Assembly (NCBI GenBank): GCA_000421065.1 | Contig: ATWD01000001.1 | Span: forward strand, 992,001 to 1,056,000 | DNA from: Acidobacteriaceae bacterium TAA 166 | GTDB taxonomy: Bacteria > Acidobacteriota > Terriglobia > Terriglobales > Acidobacteriaceae | Direction of reading: 5' to 3' | DNA: 64,000 bases | Part shown: one piece after another, positions 1 to 12,833 of the stretch | Position numbering within the stretch: position 1 is the first letter of the stretch | How the letters are laid out: every line of letters starts with the position of its first letter | Program-made: the position numbers and the translations under genes | The notes under the pieces: generated by a model | Told to the model about the DNA's origin: nothing | Seen by the model: only the letters and a program-made list of their open reading frames with translations | The model's database searches: none

Positions 1-64
1 TAGGAAAATTACGCTGGAAGATCTTTTCCATGCCGAGGAAGACGCAAAGCGCTCCCTCCCAGGG

Positions 65-463
65 TCACCAGACCTCGCAGAGGATCTCGCCGCCAACGCC
101 CTCGCGACGGGCCTGACGACCGGTCATCACACCCTTCGGGGTAGTCATGATCGAGATGCCGAGACCACCCTGAACGCGACGAATCTCATCCCGGCCGACG
201 TAGACGCGGCATCCGGGACGCGAGACGCGCTGCAGATCACGGATGGCAGCCTCATTGTTGGTGCCGTACTTCAGGTACACGCGAATCACTCGCTGCCCAT
301 TCTCCTCGGTCGCCTTGAAGTTGGCGATGTAGCCTTCATCCTTCAGGATGCGGGCGATCTCAGCCTTCAACTTCGAGGCAGGAACGTCGAGCTTCTGGTG
401 GCGGGCCCGGATGGAGTTGCGGATACGGGTCAAAAAGTCTGCTACCGGATCGGTAAGGTTCAT
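65..463 (-). CDS. rpsH: 30S ribosomal protein S8
   Basis: S8 binds the central domain of 16S rRNA and in E. coli also represses spc-operon translation. The 132-residue product has the family's usual length, an N-terminus with DPVADFLTRIRN and the C-terminal GVMTGRQAR...GGEILCEVW signature. AAGGAG lies five bases before the ATG, which fixes the start. It is the last visible gene of the minus-strand ribosomal cluster; the next spc gene (rplF in most bacteria) would lie beyond the left edge. The 190 bases separating it from rpsN are wider than other gaps in the cluster, and I see no clear promoter or terminator in them. Confidence 0.98.
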   Translation of the reverse strand: MNLTDPVADFLTRIRNSIRARHQKLDVPASKLKAEIARILKDEGYIANFKATEENGQRVIRVYLKYGTNNEAAIRDLQRVSRPGCRVYVGRDEIRRVQGGLGISIMTTPKGVMTGRQARREGVGGEILCEVW

Positions 464-654
464 TCATTCTCCTTCATCTCCCGTTCGCTCGCGCACGAAG
501 ACGGCGAGAACCTGCAGAGATGTTATGTTGCCTGACGGTTGCGTTCCAGACGTCTGCACCCTAAGCCTTGGCTTGAATGAGGTCTCTGGAGCGGGCATGC
601 GAGCGAGTTCCCCGCACACTGGTTAATGAAACCATTGTATCAGTTTCTGAATGC

Positions 655-840
655 TTACCAGCTCGACTTCACGACGCCCGGGATCTCTCCCTTGAGCGCA
701 AGCGAACGGAAGCAGAGACGGCAGACGCCGAACTTGCGAAGATAGGCGCGAGGACGACCGCAGAGCTGGCAGCGGTTGTGCTTGCGGGACTTGAACTTCG
801 GCGTACGTGCATCTTTGACGCGCTTTGCAGTAGTTGACAT
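655..840 (-). CDS. rpsN: 30S ribosomal protein S14, zinc-binding type
   Basis: S14 sits in the head of the small subunit. At 61 residues this is the short, zinc-ribbon form, not the ~100-residue zinc-free form: the four cysteines of CQLC (24, 27) and CRLC (40, 43) are all present, followed by the family ending [11 protein letters not shown]. It lies between rplE and rpsH as in the canonical spc order. A second, zinc-independent S14 elsewhere in the genome cannot be excluded from this window. Confidence 0.98.
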   Translation of the reverse strand: MSTTAKRVKDARTPKFKSRKHNRCQLCGRPRAYLRKFGVCRLCFRSLALKGEIPGVVKSSW

Positions 841-893
841 AGCTTTTACTCTCTATCCTTACAAAAACGGTTGCGGTCGCAAAGACCGAAAGG

Positions 894-1442
894 TTACGCT
901 CCCTGCCGGAAGGGCATACCGAAAGCGCGGAGCAGAGCGCGGGCGCCGTTGTCGTCCTGGGCGGTGGTCACGATGGTGACGTTCATGCCCTTGATCTTGT
1001 CAACCTTCGCATAGTCGATCTCGGCGAAGATGAGCTGGTCGCGAAGACCCAGCGTATAGTTGCCGCGGCCGTCAAAGCTCTTGGACGAGACGCCGCGGAA
1101 GTCCCGCACACGCGGAAGCGCGATCGAGACCAGGCGGTCGAGGAACTCGTACATCGTATCGCCGCGCAGGGTCACCATTGCGCCGATGGGCATTCCCTCA
1201 CGCACCTTGAAGGCCGCGATCGATTTCTTGGCCTTGGTCGTCACCGGCTTTTGTCCGGTGATAGAGGCAAGATCAGCCACCAGGGGATCCATGATCTTGA
1301 CGTTCTGGGTCGCCTCACCGAGGCCCATGTTGACGACGATCTTCTCGAGCTTTGGGATCGCCATCACGTTCTCTATATTGAGCTCCTTGGCGAGAGCCAA
1401 CTTGATCTCTTTCTCGTACTTCTCTCTGAATCGCGATGCCAT
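894..1442 (-). CDS. rplE: 50S ribosomal protein L5
   Basis: L5 binds 5S rRNA and helps form the central protuberance and the contact with P-site tRNA. The 182 residues match the family length, with N-terminal [14 protein letters not shown] and the [21 protein letters not shown] and [19 protein letters not shown] segments typical of bacterial L5. It follows rplX and precedes rpsN in the usual order. The start is ATG with only a weak purine stretch (AAGAAG) directly upstream, so translational coupling to rplX may matter. Confidence 0.98.
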   Translation of the reverse strand: MASRFREKYEKEIKLALAKELNIENVMAIPKLEKIVVNMGLGEATQNVKIMDPLVADLASITGQKPVTTKAKKSIAAFKVREGMPIGAMVTLRGDTMYEFLDRLVSIALPRVRDFRGVSSKSFDGRGNYTLGLRDQLIFAEIDYAKVDKIKGMNVTIVTTAQDDNGARALLRAFGMPFRQGA

Positions 1443-1536
1443 CTTCTTGTCTTCGCTTTCTCCACGGTTCCGGATTGGCCGTAGCCGTCTACCGTTTCGT
1501 GGGGTGAACCTGTTTTATGAATGACTCTAAAATCCC

Positions 1537-1866
1537 TTACTTCTTCTTCTCGGCGATCACGTTTCCGCTCGCCTTCGAGACGCGAACCTTCTTGTCGCCC
1601 TCAATCCGTGCTCCGATGCGGGTCTTGTTGCCTTCGCCGTCGACCAACATCACGTTCGAGAGGTGGATTGGGGCTTCCTGCTCGGCGATGCCTCCCTTGA
1701 TGTTGCGCTGGGGGTTCGGCTTCACGTGCTTCTTGACCATCATCACGTGCTCGACCAGAACACGATTCCTGTCGGCGATCACGCGCAGGACGCGGCCACG
1801 CTTGCCCTTGTCCTTGCCGGCGATGACCTCGACCGTATCGTTACGCTTAATCTTAATGCCTGCCAT
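1537..1866 (-). CDS. rplX: 50S ribosomal protein L24
   Basis: L24 is an early assembly protein that binds the 5' end of 23S rRNA. The 109-residue product opens with the KOW motif (KIKRNDTVEVIAGKDKGKRGRVLRV) and contains the NPQRNIKGGI and EAPIHLSNVMLV stretches of bacterial L24. It lies between rplN and rplE. An AGGAGAGGTAGCT tract upstream of the ATG is a good ribosome-binding site. Confidence 0.97.
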   Translation of the reverse strand: MAGIKIKRNDTVEVIAGKDKGKRGRVLRVIADRNRVLVEHVMMVKKHVKPNPQRNIKGGIAEQEAPIHLSNVMLVDGEGNKTRIGARIEGDKKVRVSKASGNVIAEKKK

Positions 1867-1943
1867 AGCTACCTCTCCTACCCTCGGCGATCTGTCGGAG
1901 CCGGAATCCGCTTGATGTCACCGCAAACCGCGCGGTGAAAAAA

Positions 1944-2315
1944 CTAGATGACCTCAGGCGCCAGCGAGGCGATCTTGAGGAACTTCTTCTCGCGCAGCTC
2001 GCGGGCCACAGGGCCGAAGACGCGGGTTCCGACCGGCTCCATCGCATCGTTGATCACGACCGCGGCGTTCTGGTCGAAGCGGATGTAGGTTCCATCCTTG
2101 CGGCGATACTCCTTGCGGGTACGCACGATCACCGCCTTGACGACCTTGCCCTTCTTGACGGTTCCGTCCGGTGAGGCCTCTTTGACCGCCGCCGTGACGA
2201 CGTCGCCCAGGCCGGCCTTCTTGCCGAGACCGCCACCAAGGGGCAGGATCACCTGCAGCTTGCGCGCACCGGAGTTATCGGCCACGTCAAGAATTGTTCT
2301 CATCTGTACTGCCAT
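1944..2315 (-). CDS. rplN: 50S ribosomal protein L14
   Basis: L14 binds 23S rRNA at the subunit interface. The frame opens further upstream, but I place the start at the ATG of [19 protein letters not shown] because it gives 123 residues, the family length, and because GAGGAG sits seven bases before it. The alternative at 2366 adds 17 residues that do not resemble L14. The [20 protein letters not shown] and [13 protein letters not shown] segments are diagnostic. It is third after rpmC and rpsQ in standard S10-spc order. Confidence 0.97.
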   Translation of the reverse strand: MAVQMRTILDVADNSGARKLQVILPLGGGLGKKAGLGDVVTAAVKEASPDGTVKKGKVVKAVIVRTRKEYRRKDGTYIRFDQNAAVVINDAMEPVGTRVFGPVARELREKKFLKIASLAPEVI

Positions 2316-2428
2316 CGTTCGTCTCCTCGGTACGGCCCGGGAATCTTCATCGTCCCGTAGCGTCAAATCCAGACTTCATCGTCGCCCTCACGCCTCGCCT
2401 CACTGCATAAGGCAAGCGTGCGGCGAGC

Positions 2429-2764
2429 TTACTTGGCCTCGGCGGCCGGAGTCTTCTCGTCAGCCAGCTGTGCCAGCGAACTGCGACGGACGATCTCCTC
2501 AAGCGACCAGCGCTTCAGCTTCGACAGCGGACGAGCCTCGCGGATGCGAACCACATCGCCCACGCGGGCCGAGTTCTGCTCGTCGTGCGCGTAGAACTTC
2601 TTGTTAGACTTGATGACGCGCTTGTACTTGGGGTGCGCCTTGCGCATCTCGATCTCAACGACGATGGTCTTCTGCATCTTGGTCGAGACGACCAGGCCGA
2701 CCTTCTCGTTACGGCGAGAGGAGGCCTGCTCGGTAGCTTCGGGGTTGTTCGTGCTCTCTGCCAT
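2429..2764 (-). CDS. rpsQ: 30S ribosomal protein S17
   Basis: S17 is a primary 16S rRNA-binding protein of the OB fold. The core (GLVVSTKMQKTIVVEIE, then HPKYKRVIKSNKKFYAHDE and GDVVRIREARPLSKLKRW) is unmistakable. At 111 residues it is longer than the usual ~85 because of an acidic/polar N-terminal arm of about 20 residues and a C-terminal tail rich in Ala and Glu. The start overlaps the region directly behind rpmC, three bases separating the two genes. Confidence 0.97.
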   Translation of the reverse strand: MAESTNNPEATEQASSRRNEKVGLVVSTKMQKTIVVEIEMRKAHPKYKRVIKSNKKFYAHDEQNSARVGDVVRIREARPLSKLKRWSLEEIVRRSSLAQLADEKTPAAEAK

Positions 2765-2767
2765 GGC

Positions 2768-3028
2768 TTAGTCCTTCTTTGCTTTCTTGCGAGTGCTCTT
2801 CGCGGGTGCGACGACCTTGACGGCGTCGTTCGATCCGGCGGCAAGCTCGCGCTCGCGGGCGACGGTATTGATGCGGGCGATATCGAGCTTCAGCGTCCGC
2901 AGCTTCTTGATGCCCTCGGTATTGCCGAGGCTCTGCTGAAAGCGGATGCGGAAGATCTGCTCGGCCGCCTTGGCCTGCTCGCTCTTGAGCTCGTCGTCAC
3001 TGAGGTTACGAATCTTATTGAGTTCCAT
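2768..3028 (-). CDS. rpmC: 50S ribosomal protein L29
   Basis: L29 lies at the peptide exit tunnel, near where trigger factor docks. The helical-hairpin core begins MELNKIRNLSDDELKSEQAK and contains FRIRFQQSLGNTEGIKKLRTLKLDIARI. The product is 86 residues, about 20 more than usual, with a basic C-terminal tail ending KSTRKKAKKD. Basic or low-complexity tails recur on several ribosomal proteins of this cluster (S17, L29, L22). It lies between rplP and rpsQ. Confidence 0.97.
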   Translation of the reverse strand: MELNKIRNLSDDELKSEQAKAAEQIFRIRFQQSLGNTEGIKKLRTLKLDIARINTVARERELAAGSNDAVKVVAPAKSTRKKAKKD

Positions 3029-3054
3029 CTGTCTCTTCCTTCAAACCTAATCTG

Positions 3055-3489
3055 CTACTTGGCCGCAGCCGTGGCCACAACATCGTGGCGCTGAACAAAG
3101 CTGGTCTTGAGCGGCAGCTTGTGAGCGGCGAGGCGCATCGCCTCTTTCGCGATCTCGGGGTTCACACCCTCCATCTCAAACAGGATGCGTCCGGGACGAA
3201 CCACGCAGACCCAATGATCCGGAGCGCCCTTGCCCTTACCCATACGGGTCTCGGCCGGCTTCTTGGTGATCGGCTTGTCCGGGAAAAGACGCAGCCAAAC
3301 CTTGCCGCCGCGCTTGATAAAACGCGTCATCGCGATACGGCTGGCCTCAATCTGGCGGTCGGTGATATAACCGCACTCCATGACCTTCAAGCCGTAGTCG
3401 CCGAACGAAAGATCGGAGCCGCGCCACGCCTTGCCGGTCATACGGCCGCGCTGCTGCTTGCGATACTTTACCTTCTTAGGCATCAACAT
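3055..3489 (-). CDS. rplP: 50S ribosomal protein L16
   Basis: L16 organises the A-site region of the large subunit and helps tRNA accommodation. The product has the [22 protein letters not shown] opening, the [28 protein letters not shown] core and the conserved C-terminus. Two in-frame ATGs are six bases apart; the upstream one (144 residues) is chosen because AGGGG lies seven bases before it, although the shorter form beginning MPKK matches the family better. It sits between rpsC and rpmC. Confidence 0.98.
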   Translation of the reverse strand: MLMPKKVKYRKQQRGRMTGKAWRGSDLSFGDYGLKVMECGYITDRQIEASRIAMTRFIKRGGKVWLRLFPDKPITKKPAETRMGKGKGAPDHWVCVVRPGRILFEMEGVNPEIAKEAMRLAAHKLPLKTSFVQRHDVVATAAAK

Positions 3490-3557
3490 AACGAAACCCC
3501 TAGCTTTTTAGCTTCCTGCCCCGGACTGTCGTCCGAGGCCGGATCCATCAAAATTCT

Positions 3558-4232
<675 letters not shown>

Positions 4233-4325
4233 AGCTTCCCTTTACTCTCTCGCTCCTGACCGGTTGAGCCGGCGGACGGTGATGCAAAACCTTTATTTTA
4301 CCGCAAGAAAACCGTGATCTTTCGC

Positions 4326-4835
4326 TTACTTCGCGGCTTTCTTGGCAGTCGTCTTCTTCGCCGCGGCCTTCTTGGCCGGGGCTTTCTTGGCGGCGGTCTT
4401 CTTGGCGGCCTTCTTCGCCGGAGCCGAAGCGGTCTCGGCAGCAGCTGCGTCCACACCAGGCTTGTTCTTCTCGGCCACGGTGACGACGATGTGGGCGAGA
4501 CGACGCTGGTAACGGAAGGCGCGTCCCATCGGAGCGGGCCGGATGCGCTTCATACGCGGGCCTTCGTTGGCGACGGCGGACTTCACGTAGAGGTTGTCGA
4601 CGTCGACGTCCAGCCCCTGCTCCTGCGAGAGGTAGTTGGCGTTCTGGATCGCCGAACGCAGAACCTTCTCGACCACCGGAGCGATGCGCTTGTTGTTGAA
4701 GTGGACCGTGTTGATCGCCTGCTCCACGCGGAGCCCCTTGATCAGATCCAGGACGAGCTTCGCCTTCTGCGGGCTGGTGCGCTGGAATTTCGCCTCCGCG
4801 CGGAACTCTCTCGTATTCTCTGCTGCCTTAGCCAT
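4326..4835 (-). CDS. rplV: 50S ribosomal protein L22 with Lys/Ala-rich tail
   Basis: L22 binds domain III of 23S rRNA and its beta-hairpin lines the exit tunnel near the macrolide site. Residues 1-115 are a normal L22 (FRAEAKFQRTSPQKAKLVLDLIKG at the N-terminus; the hairpin tip MKRIRPAPMGRAFRYQRR). The protein is 169 residues instead of ~115 because a C-terminal extension of about 45 residues is made almost only of K, A, T and P in KKAAKK/PAKKAAAKK repeats, much like a histone H1 or HU tail. The tail is in frame and ends just before the intergenic stretch upstream of rpsC. Confidence 0.97.
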   Translation of the reverse strand: MAKAAENTREFRAEAKFQRTSPQKAKLVLDLIKGLRVEQAINTVHFNNKRIAPVVEKVLRSAIQNANYLSQEQGLDVDVDNLYVKSAVANEGPRMKRIRPAPMGRAFRYQRRLAHIVVTVAEKNKPGVDAAAAETASAPAKKAAKKTAAKKAPAKKAAAKKTTAKKAAK

Positions 4836-4871
4836 GACTTTCAGTCCTTAGAAGATGCTTTGCCGAGGGCC

Positions 4872-5156
4872 TTACTTGGCCTTCGTCGCCGTCTCGGTCT
4901 TGGCCGAGTGGCCCTTGAAGGTACGGGTCGCTGCGAACTCTCCGAGCTTGTGGCCGACCATGTTCTCGGTCACATAGACCGGGATGAACTTGCGGCCATT
5001 GTGGACCGCGATGGTGTGGCCGACGAAGTCCGGGTGGATCGTCGAGCGGCGGGACCAGGTACGAAGGACCTTCTTGTCGTTCGTCTGGTTCATGACCGTG
5101 ATCTTGGTCATGAGGTGGTCATCAATGAATGGACCTTTTTTTGCAGAACGTGCCAT
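4872..5156 (-). CDS. rpsS: 30S ribosomal protein S19
   Basis: S19 forms a complex with S13 in the head of the small subunit and contacts tRNA. At 94 residues it is family length, beginning [19 protein letters not shown], with the [42 protein letters not shown] core. It lies between rplB and rplV in canonical S10 order with short spacers on both sides. Confidence 0.98.
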   Translation of the reverse strand: MARSAKKGPFIDDHLMTKITVMNQTNDKKVLRTWSRRSTIHPDFVGHTIAVHNGRKFIPVYVTENMVGHKLGEFAATRTFKGHSAKTETATKAK

Positions 5157-5174
5157 CTCTTAGCTCCGAATTCT

Positions 5175-5999
5175 TTACTTGGTGCGGCGATTGACGATGA
5201 ATACATCCGTCCGCTTGTTATTACGAGTCTTGTATCCGCGAGTAGGCTGGCCCCACGGCGTCACCGGGTGACGTCCGCCCGAGGTCTTACCCTCACCACC
5301 ACCGTGCGGGTGATCGACCGGGTTCATCGAGACACCGCGGTTGGCTGGGCGAATGCCCTTCCAGCGGTTGCGTCCCGCCTTGCCGATGGTCACATTCTCA
5401 TGATCGGTGTTGCCCACCTGCCCGACAGTCGCCATGCAGTCGACCAGAACCCGGCGGGTCTCGCCGGAGGGAAGCTTCAGCAGGGCATAGTCGCCTTCCT
5501 TGGCGATCAGCTGAGCCGACGAACCGGCCGAACGAGCCATCTGCGCGCCCTTGCCGGGGCGAAGCTCGATGTTGTGCACCGTCGTACCGGCGGGGATGTT
5601 CTTCAGAGGAAGAGCATTGCCGACGAGGATATCGGCCTCGGGGCCGCTCATGATCGATTGACCGACCTTGAGTCCGACCGGCTGCAGGATGTAGCGCTTC
5701 TCGCCGTCGGCGTAGCTGACCAGGGCGATGCGCGAGCTGCGGTTCGGATCGTACTCGATAGTGGTGACCGTCGCCGGGATCCCGTATTTGTCGCGCTTGA
5801 AGTCGATCAGACGCAACTTCTTCTTGTGTCCTCCGCCATGGTGACGGATGGTCAGCGCTCCGGTGGAGTTGCGACCGCCGGTGCGCTGCTTGACGGCCAG
5901 CAGCGGCTTGTACGGCTTGTCCGTCGTCAGGTCGTCATTCACCAGCTTCGTCGCGAAGCGGAGAGAGGGGGTAATGGGTCGAAATGATTTAATCGGCAT
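5175..5999 (-). CDS. rplB: 50S ribosomal protein L2
   Basis: L2 is required for subunit association and supports the peptidyl transferase centre. The 274-residue protein begins [15 protein letters not shown] and contains the C-terminal region with [22 protein letters not shown], including the conserved histidine of the HPHGGGEG loop, and a basic tail. It follows rplW after 122 bases that show no clear regulatory element and precedes rpsS. Confidence 0.98.
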   Translation of the reverse strand: MPIKSFRPITPSLRFATKLVNDDLTTDKPYKPLLAVKQRTGGRNSTGALTIRHHGGGHKKKLRLIDFKRDKYGIPATVTTIEYDPNRSSRIALVSYADGEKRYILQPVGLKVGQSIMSGPEADILVGNALPLKNIPAGTTVHNIELRPGKGAQMARSAGSSAQLIAKEGDYALLKLPSGETRRVLVDCMATVGQVGNTDHENVTIGKAGRNRWKGIRPANRGVSMNPVDHPHGGGEGKTSGGRHPVTPWGQPTRGYKTRNNKRTDVFIVNRRTK

Positions 6000-6121
6000 C
6001 GTCTTCTTAGCTCCTAGCTCTAATCTCCGGATCTTCCCGGACCTCAGCTAGTTCAAATTCCAGTGACACTTTCACGCTGCTGAACTTCGTTCAAAACAGG
6101 CAGCGAACGGCCGACAGCGAG

Positions 6122-6415
6122 TTACAGGCTGTCGAGATACTCCGGCATCTTCTCGCCCTCTTTCAGGCGAACATAAGCCTTCTTCCAGTCGGGCTGATAA
6201 CCGGCGAACTTTCCGCGGCGACGCTCCTTACCCTCGACGATCGAGGTGCGAACAGCGGCGACCTTCACCTTGAAGAGGCTCTCTACGGCCTGCTTGACCT
6301 CAGTCTTGGTGGCCTTTTCGGCGACCTCGAAGACCAGGGTGTTTTGGGTCTCCTTGACGGTCATGCCCTTCTCGGTGATCAGGGGGCGGCGAATGACGGT
6401 ATACAGGGTCGGCAT
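6122..6415 (-). CDS. rplW: 50S ribosomal protein L23
   Basis: L23 is at the tunnel exit and docks trigger factor and SRP. The 97-residue product has VIRRPLITEKGMTVKE at the N-terminus and FKVKVAAVRTSIVEGKERRRGK in the centre, as in the family. Its ATG overlaps the stop of rplD in a TAATG arrangement (one shared base), so the two are probably translationally coupled. Confidence 0.98.
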   Translation of the reverse strand: MPTLYTVIRRPLITEKGMTVKETQNTLVFEVAEKATKTEVKQAVESLFKVKVAAVRTSIVEGKERRRGKFAGYQPDWKKAYVRLKEGEKMPEYLDSL

Positions 6416-7089
6416 TACGCGACCTCCTTCTCGGAAGCGGTCTTGCGCTTCGAAACATACTTCTTGAGCGTCTCCTGCAGTGCCTCGATGGCGTCCTTCG
6501 AGAAGACGGCGTGCTCGTAACGGAGCAGATCGTAGGGGTGAACCTCGGAGCTCAGGACCAGCTCAACGCCGGCCAGGTTACGCGAACCGAGATAAAGCTT
6601 CTCGTCGAGCCTCTTGCTGGTCTCGACCAGAAGAGTGGTCTTGCCCGCCTCGAGCTTATCGAGGGCCTGACGGAAGAGCTTGGTCTTGGCCTCCGGGACC
6701 TCGAATGAATCGACGACAGTGAACTTGCCCTCGGTGATCTTCGCGGTAATAGCGGAGCGCAGGGCGCCCATCAGCTTCTTCTGCGGGAAGGCATACTCGT
6801 AGCTGCGCGGCTGGGGTCCGTGGACCGTGCCGCCGCCACGCCAGAGAGGGGTGCGGATCGAGCCCACGCGAGCGCGGCCGGTTCCCTTCTGCTTCCAGAG
6901 CTTCTTACCGGCGCCCGAGACCAGCTTGCGGTTCTTGGTCGCAGCGGTTCCCTGGCGGAGAGCGGCGCGATAATGCTTTACCGCCTCCCAGAGAAGAGCG
7001 TCGTTGATCTCGCCGGCGAAGACCGAGTCAGCGAGCTCGAACTCGCCGACCTTCGCTCCCCCGAGATTGACTACATTGATGTTTGCCAT
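6415..7089 (-). CDS. rplD: 50S ribosomal protein L4
   Basis: L4 is an assembly initiator with a loop in the exit tunnel; in E. coli it also autoregulates the S10 operon. The 224-residue sequence contains the extended loop segment KLWKQKGTGRARVGSIRTPLWRGGGTVHGPQPRSY at roughly residues 65-100. The E. coli-type S10 leader attenuator is not recognisable upstream of rpsJ here, so I do not claim the same control. Stop and start overlap with rplW; the gap to rplC is about 160 bases without visible signals. Confidence 0.98.
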   Translation of the reverse strand: MANINVVNLGGAKVGEFELADSVFAGEINDALLWEAVKHYRAALRQGTAATKNRKLVSGAGKKLWKQKGTGRARVGSIRTPLWRGGGTVHGPQPRSYEYAFPQKKLMGALRSAITAKITEGKFTVVDSFEVPEAKTKLFRQALDKLEAGKTTLLVETSKRLDEKLYLGSRNLAGVELVLSSEVHPYDLLRYEHAVFSKDAIEALQETLKKYVSKRKTASEKEVA

Positions 7090-7250
7090 CGTCCTTCAGT
7101 TCTCTTTCTGTGCGGCCATCGATGCGGCGCGCCCTAACGTTGTCTCTCTGCCTTTACCGGTCAGTTCCCCGAGCAGAGCCTGCTGCTTTACTTAAGCTGC
7201 CTGCTGCGTCCAGCTTTCCGCCGAAGGCGCGATCCGCCAGATGCGCAGTC

Positions 7251-7991
7251 CTACTTCTTCTTCGGCGAAGCCTTCTTCGAGGCCTTTAGCGGATCGAGCG
7301 TGGTCGCTCCGGCGAAGCCACGGCGCTCGCGCGGAGGAGCCTTGGCCTTCGAGATCAGAACGTATCCATCACGAGGTCCCGGAACCGCCCCCTCGACCAT
7401 CAGAAGATTGTCGTCAAGGTCGATGCCGCGGATACGCAGATTGCGAACCGTCACTTGATCGTGTCCCATATGGCCGGGCATGCGCTGGCCGGGAAAGACA
7501 CGCGAGGGGAACGACGATGCTCCGATCGAGCCCTGCACCTGGAACATGTGACCGTGCGACTTGGGGCCACCGCCAAAGCCATGGCGGCGGATGACACCGG
7601 CAAAGCCACGGCCCTTCGAGGTTCCGATGATATCGACGAACTTTTCATCGGAGAAGATGTCGACCAGAATGCGGTCGCCCGCCTTCACGCCGTTCGACTC
7701 GCCGTCTTCGGAGGTTGCGGCAGAAGCCTCAATTTCGACCTCCTTCAGCATGCGGACCGGAGGAACGTTCGACTTGGCGAAGTGGCCGGTCATGGCCTTG
7801 TTTACCTTCGAAGCCTTCACGAAGTCGACGTAGCCGATCTGAGCGGCATCGTAGCCGTCCTTGGCCAGCGTCTTGAGCTGCGTGATCACGCAGGGGCCTG
7901 CCTTCAGCACGGTGACCGGGTGAACATCGCCCCTCTCATCGAACATCTGGGTCATGCCGATCTTCTTACCGAGAATTCCCTGTACAGACAT
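7251..7991 (-). CDS. rplC: 50S ribosomal protein L3
   Basis: L3 is one of the two initiators of large-subunit assembly, and its finger reaches the peptidyl transferase centre. The N-terminus MSVQGILGKKIGMTQMFDERGDVHPVTVL and the finger region KGRGFAGVIRRHGFGGGPKSHGHMFQVQGSIGASSFPSRVFPGQRMPGHMG are diagnostic. At 246 residues it is somewhat longer than the usual ~210, from a central acidic insertion (ASAATSEDGESNG) and a lysine-rich C-terminal tail ending KKASPKKK. Confidence 0.98.
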   Translation of the reverse strand: MSVQGILGKKIGMTQMFDERGDVHPVTVLKAGPCVITQLKTLAKDGYDAAQIGYVDFVKASKVNKAMTGHFAKSNVPPVRMLKEVEIEASAATSEDGESNGVKAGDRILVDIFSDEKFVDIIGTSKGRGFAGVIRRHGFGGGPKSHGHMFQVQGSIGASSFPSRVFPGQRMPGHMGHDQVTVRNLRIRGIDLDDNLLMVEGAVPGPRDGYVLISKAKAPPRERRGFAGATTLDPLKASKKASPKKK

Positions 7992-8082
7992 CTTCTTTTC
8001 CTTTCCTCATCATGCCGGCTTCTCGCTCAAGCACTGTAGGTACTGCCTAAAACCAAACGCTTTACTATTCAGCCCAAACCTG

Positions 8083-8400
8083 TTACTTCTGAACGGTCTT
8101 GATCTCGACGTCCACGCCCGCAGGAAGATCGAGCTTCATCAGAGCATCGACGGTCTGCTGGGTGGGCTCGAGGATATCGATCAGCCGCTTGTGGGTCCGG
8201 ATCTCGAAGGCCTCGCGGGACTTCTTGTCCACATGGGGCGAACGCAGAACGCAGTACTTGTTCTTCATCGTCGGCAACGGGATCGGCCCTGCAACCTGCG
8301 CGCCCGTACGCTTCGCCGTTTCAACGATCTCTCCCGTGGAGGTATCGAGCACGCGGTAGTCATACGCCTTCAAACGAATTCTGATCCTCTGTCCTGCCAT
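8083..8400 (-). CDS. rpsJ: 30S ribosomal protein S10
   Basis: S10 works in the 30S head and also, as NusE, pairs with NusB in antitermination complexes; a nusB gene lies 10 kb away in this window. The 105-residue product begins [19 protein letters not shown] and contains [39 protein letters not shown]. It directly follows tuf with an 81-base spacer, so the str and S10 operons appear joined. Confidence 0.98.
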   Translation of the reverse strand: MAGQRIRIRLKAYDYRVLDTSTGEIVETAKRTGAQVAGPIPLPTMKNKYCVLRSPHVDKKSREAFEIRTHKRLIDILEPTQQTVDALMKLDLPAGVDVEIKTVQK

Positions 8401-8481
8401 CGTCTTCTCTCTTTTCTTTACGCAAAGAACTTGCTTGAGTCGCCGCCCGCAGCTGCTTCTACAGAAGCGGGCGGCGCTGAA

Positions 8482-9669
<1,188 letters not shown>

Positions 9670-9730
9670 TGCTCTCTCCGTCTCTCTTGAACTTCAAAAA
9701 TCGTTATGGACTACCGAACCCGGCTGATGA

Positions 9731-11827
<2,097 letters not shown>

Positions 11828-11907
11828 GATTGATCTCTCATCTGCGGGCTTCCCCGCGGTAAAACTGCGTTAACTCTAAAATCTTAAAGACTCGAAAATC
11901 TGGCCGC

Positions 11908-12378
11908 TTACCAGCGATAGTGCGCGAAGGCCTTGTTCGCCTCGGCCATGCGATGAACGTCTTCCTTCTTCTTCATCGCGGCGCCACGGCCATTGGCCGC
12001 ATCGAGCAGCTCGGCGGTCAACTTCTCGACCATGCCCTTCTCTCCGCGGGCGCGGCCGTAGGTCACCAGCCAGCGGATCGCCAGCGAGGTGCGGCGCTCG
12101 GGATTAACCTCGATCGGCACCTGGTAGTTCGCACCACCGACGCGGCGGCTCTTCACTTCGAGTAGGGGCTTTACATTCTCGACGGCCTTCTTGAAGAGCT
12201 TCAACGCCTCGTCTCCGCCCTTCTGTTCGAGATTTGTCATCGAGGTGTAAAAGATGCTCTGCGCGGTCGACTTCTTTCCACCCCACATCATCGAGTTGAC
12301 GAACTTCGTCACCAAGGTGGAGTTATAAACCGGGTCGGCAGCGACCTCACGTTTGGCGATGTAACCTTTTCTCGGCAT
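11908..12378 (-). CDS. rpsG: 30S ribosomal protein S7
   Basis: S7 nucleates assembly of the 30S head and contacts the E-site tRNA. The 156-residue product begins [20 protein letters not shown] and contains the conserved [25 protein letters not shown] segment and the C-terminal [15 protein letters not shown]. It is second in the str operon after rpsL; in E. coli S7 is the translational repressor of that operon, which I cannot confirm here. Confidence 0.98.
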   Translation of the reverse strand: MPRKGYIAKREVAADPVYNSTLVTKFVNSMMWGGKKSTAQSIFYTSMTNLEQKGGDEALKLFKKAVENVKPLLEVKSRRVGGANYQVPIEVNPERRTSLAIRWLVTYGRARGEKGMVEKLTAELLDAANGRGAAMKKKEDVHRMAEANKAFAHYRW

Positions 12379-12449
12379 TGTTTCTTTCCCCCTCTCCCCC
12401 CAGCGCGGTCAACCTCTCACGGGCTGGGCTTGATTGCTAAAACTTCGAT

Positions 12450-12833
12450 TTACTTGGCAGCAGCCTTCGGACGCTTGGCGCCGTACTTCGAGCGGCTCTG
12501 CTTACGGTTGGCGACGCCGACCGAGTCGAGCGTTCCGCGAACCACGTGGTAACGGACACCCGGCAGATCCTTCACACGGCCCCCGCGGATCAGCACAATC
12601 GAGTGCTCCTGCAGGTTGTGGCCGATACCCGGGATGTAGGTCGTCACCTCGATACCGTTGGTGAGACGAACGCGCGCGACCTTGCGGAGCGCCGAGTTCG
12701 GCTTCTTCGGCGTCTGAGTGTAGACGCGGGTGCAGACGCCACGGCGCTGGGGCGAACCCTGCAGCGCGGGGCTGGCAGTCTTATAGCGGGTGGGCGTGCG
12801 GCCCTGCTTGACGAGCTGATGGAACGTAGGCAC
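12450..12833 (-). CDS. rpsL: 30S ribosomal protein S12
   Basis: S12 controls decoding accuracy at the A site. I place the start at GTG (12831-12833) because AAGGAG lies five bases upstream and the product then begins with [11 protein letters not shown] as in the family, giving 127 residues; an upstream ATG at 12854 would add seven residues containing the Shine-Dalgarno itself. Lys43 ([10 protein letters not shown]) and Lys88 (VKDLPGVRY), the usual sites of streptomycin-resistance mutations, are wild type, and Asp89 is the usual methylthiolation site. It is the first gene of the minus-strand ribosomal cluster. Confidence 0.98.
   Translation of the reverse strand: MPTFHQLVKQGRTPTRYKTASPALQGSPQRRGVCTRVYTQTPKKPNSALRKVARVRLTNGIEVTTYIPGIGHNLQEHSIVLIRGGRVKDLPGVRYHVVRGTLDSVGVANRKQSRSKYGAKRPKAAAK

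Noticed and set aside
1-64. Left-edge stretch beyond rpsH
   Set aside because: Too short to show a gene; it is probably the spacer to the next spc gene and gives no interpretable signal.
4314-5987. Very long plus-strand open frame opposite rplV, rpsS and rplB (similar ones opposite tuf, fusA, the helicase and the propeller lipoprotein)
   Set aside because: They mirror strongly recognised genes in GC-rich DNA, have Arg/His/Leu-biased products and no family motif; they are antisense shadows.
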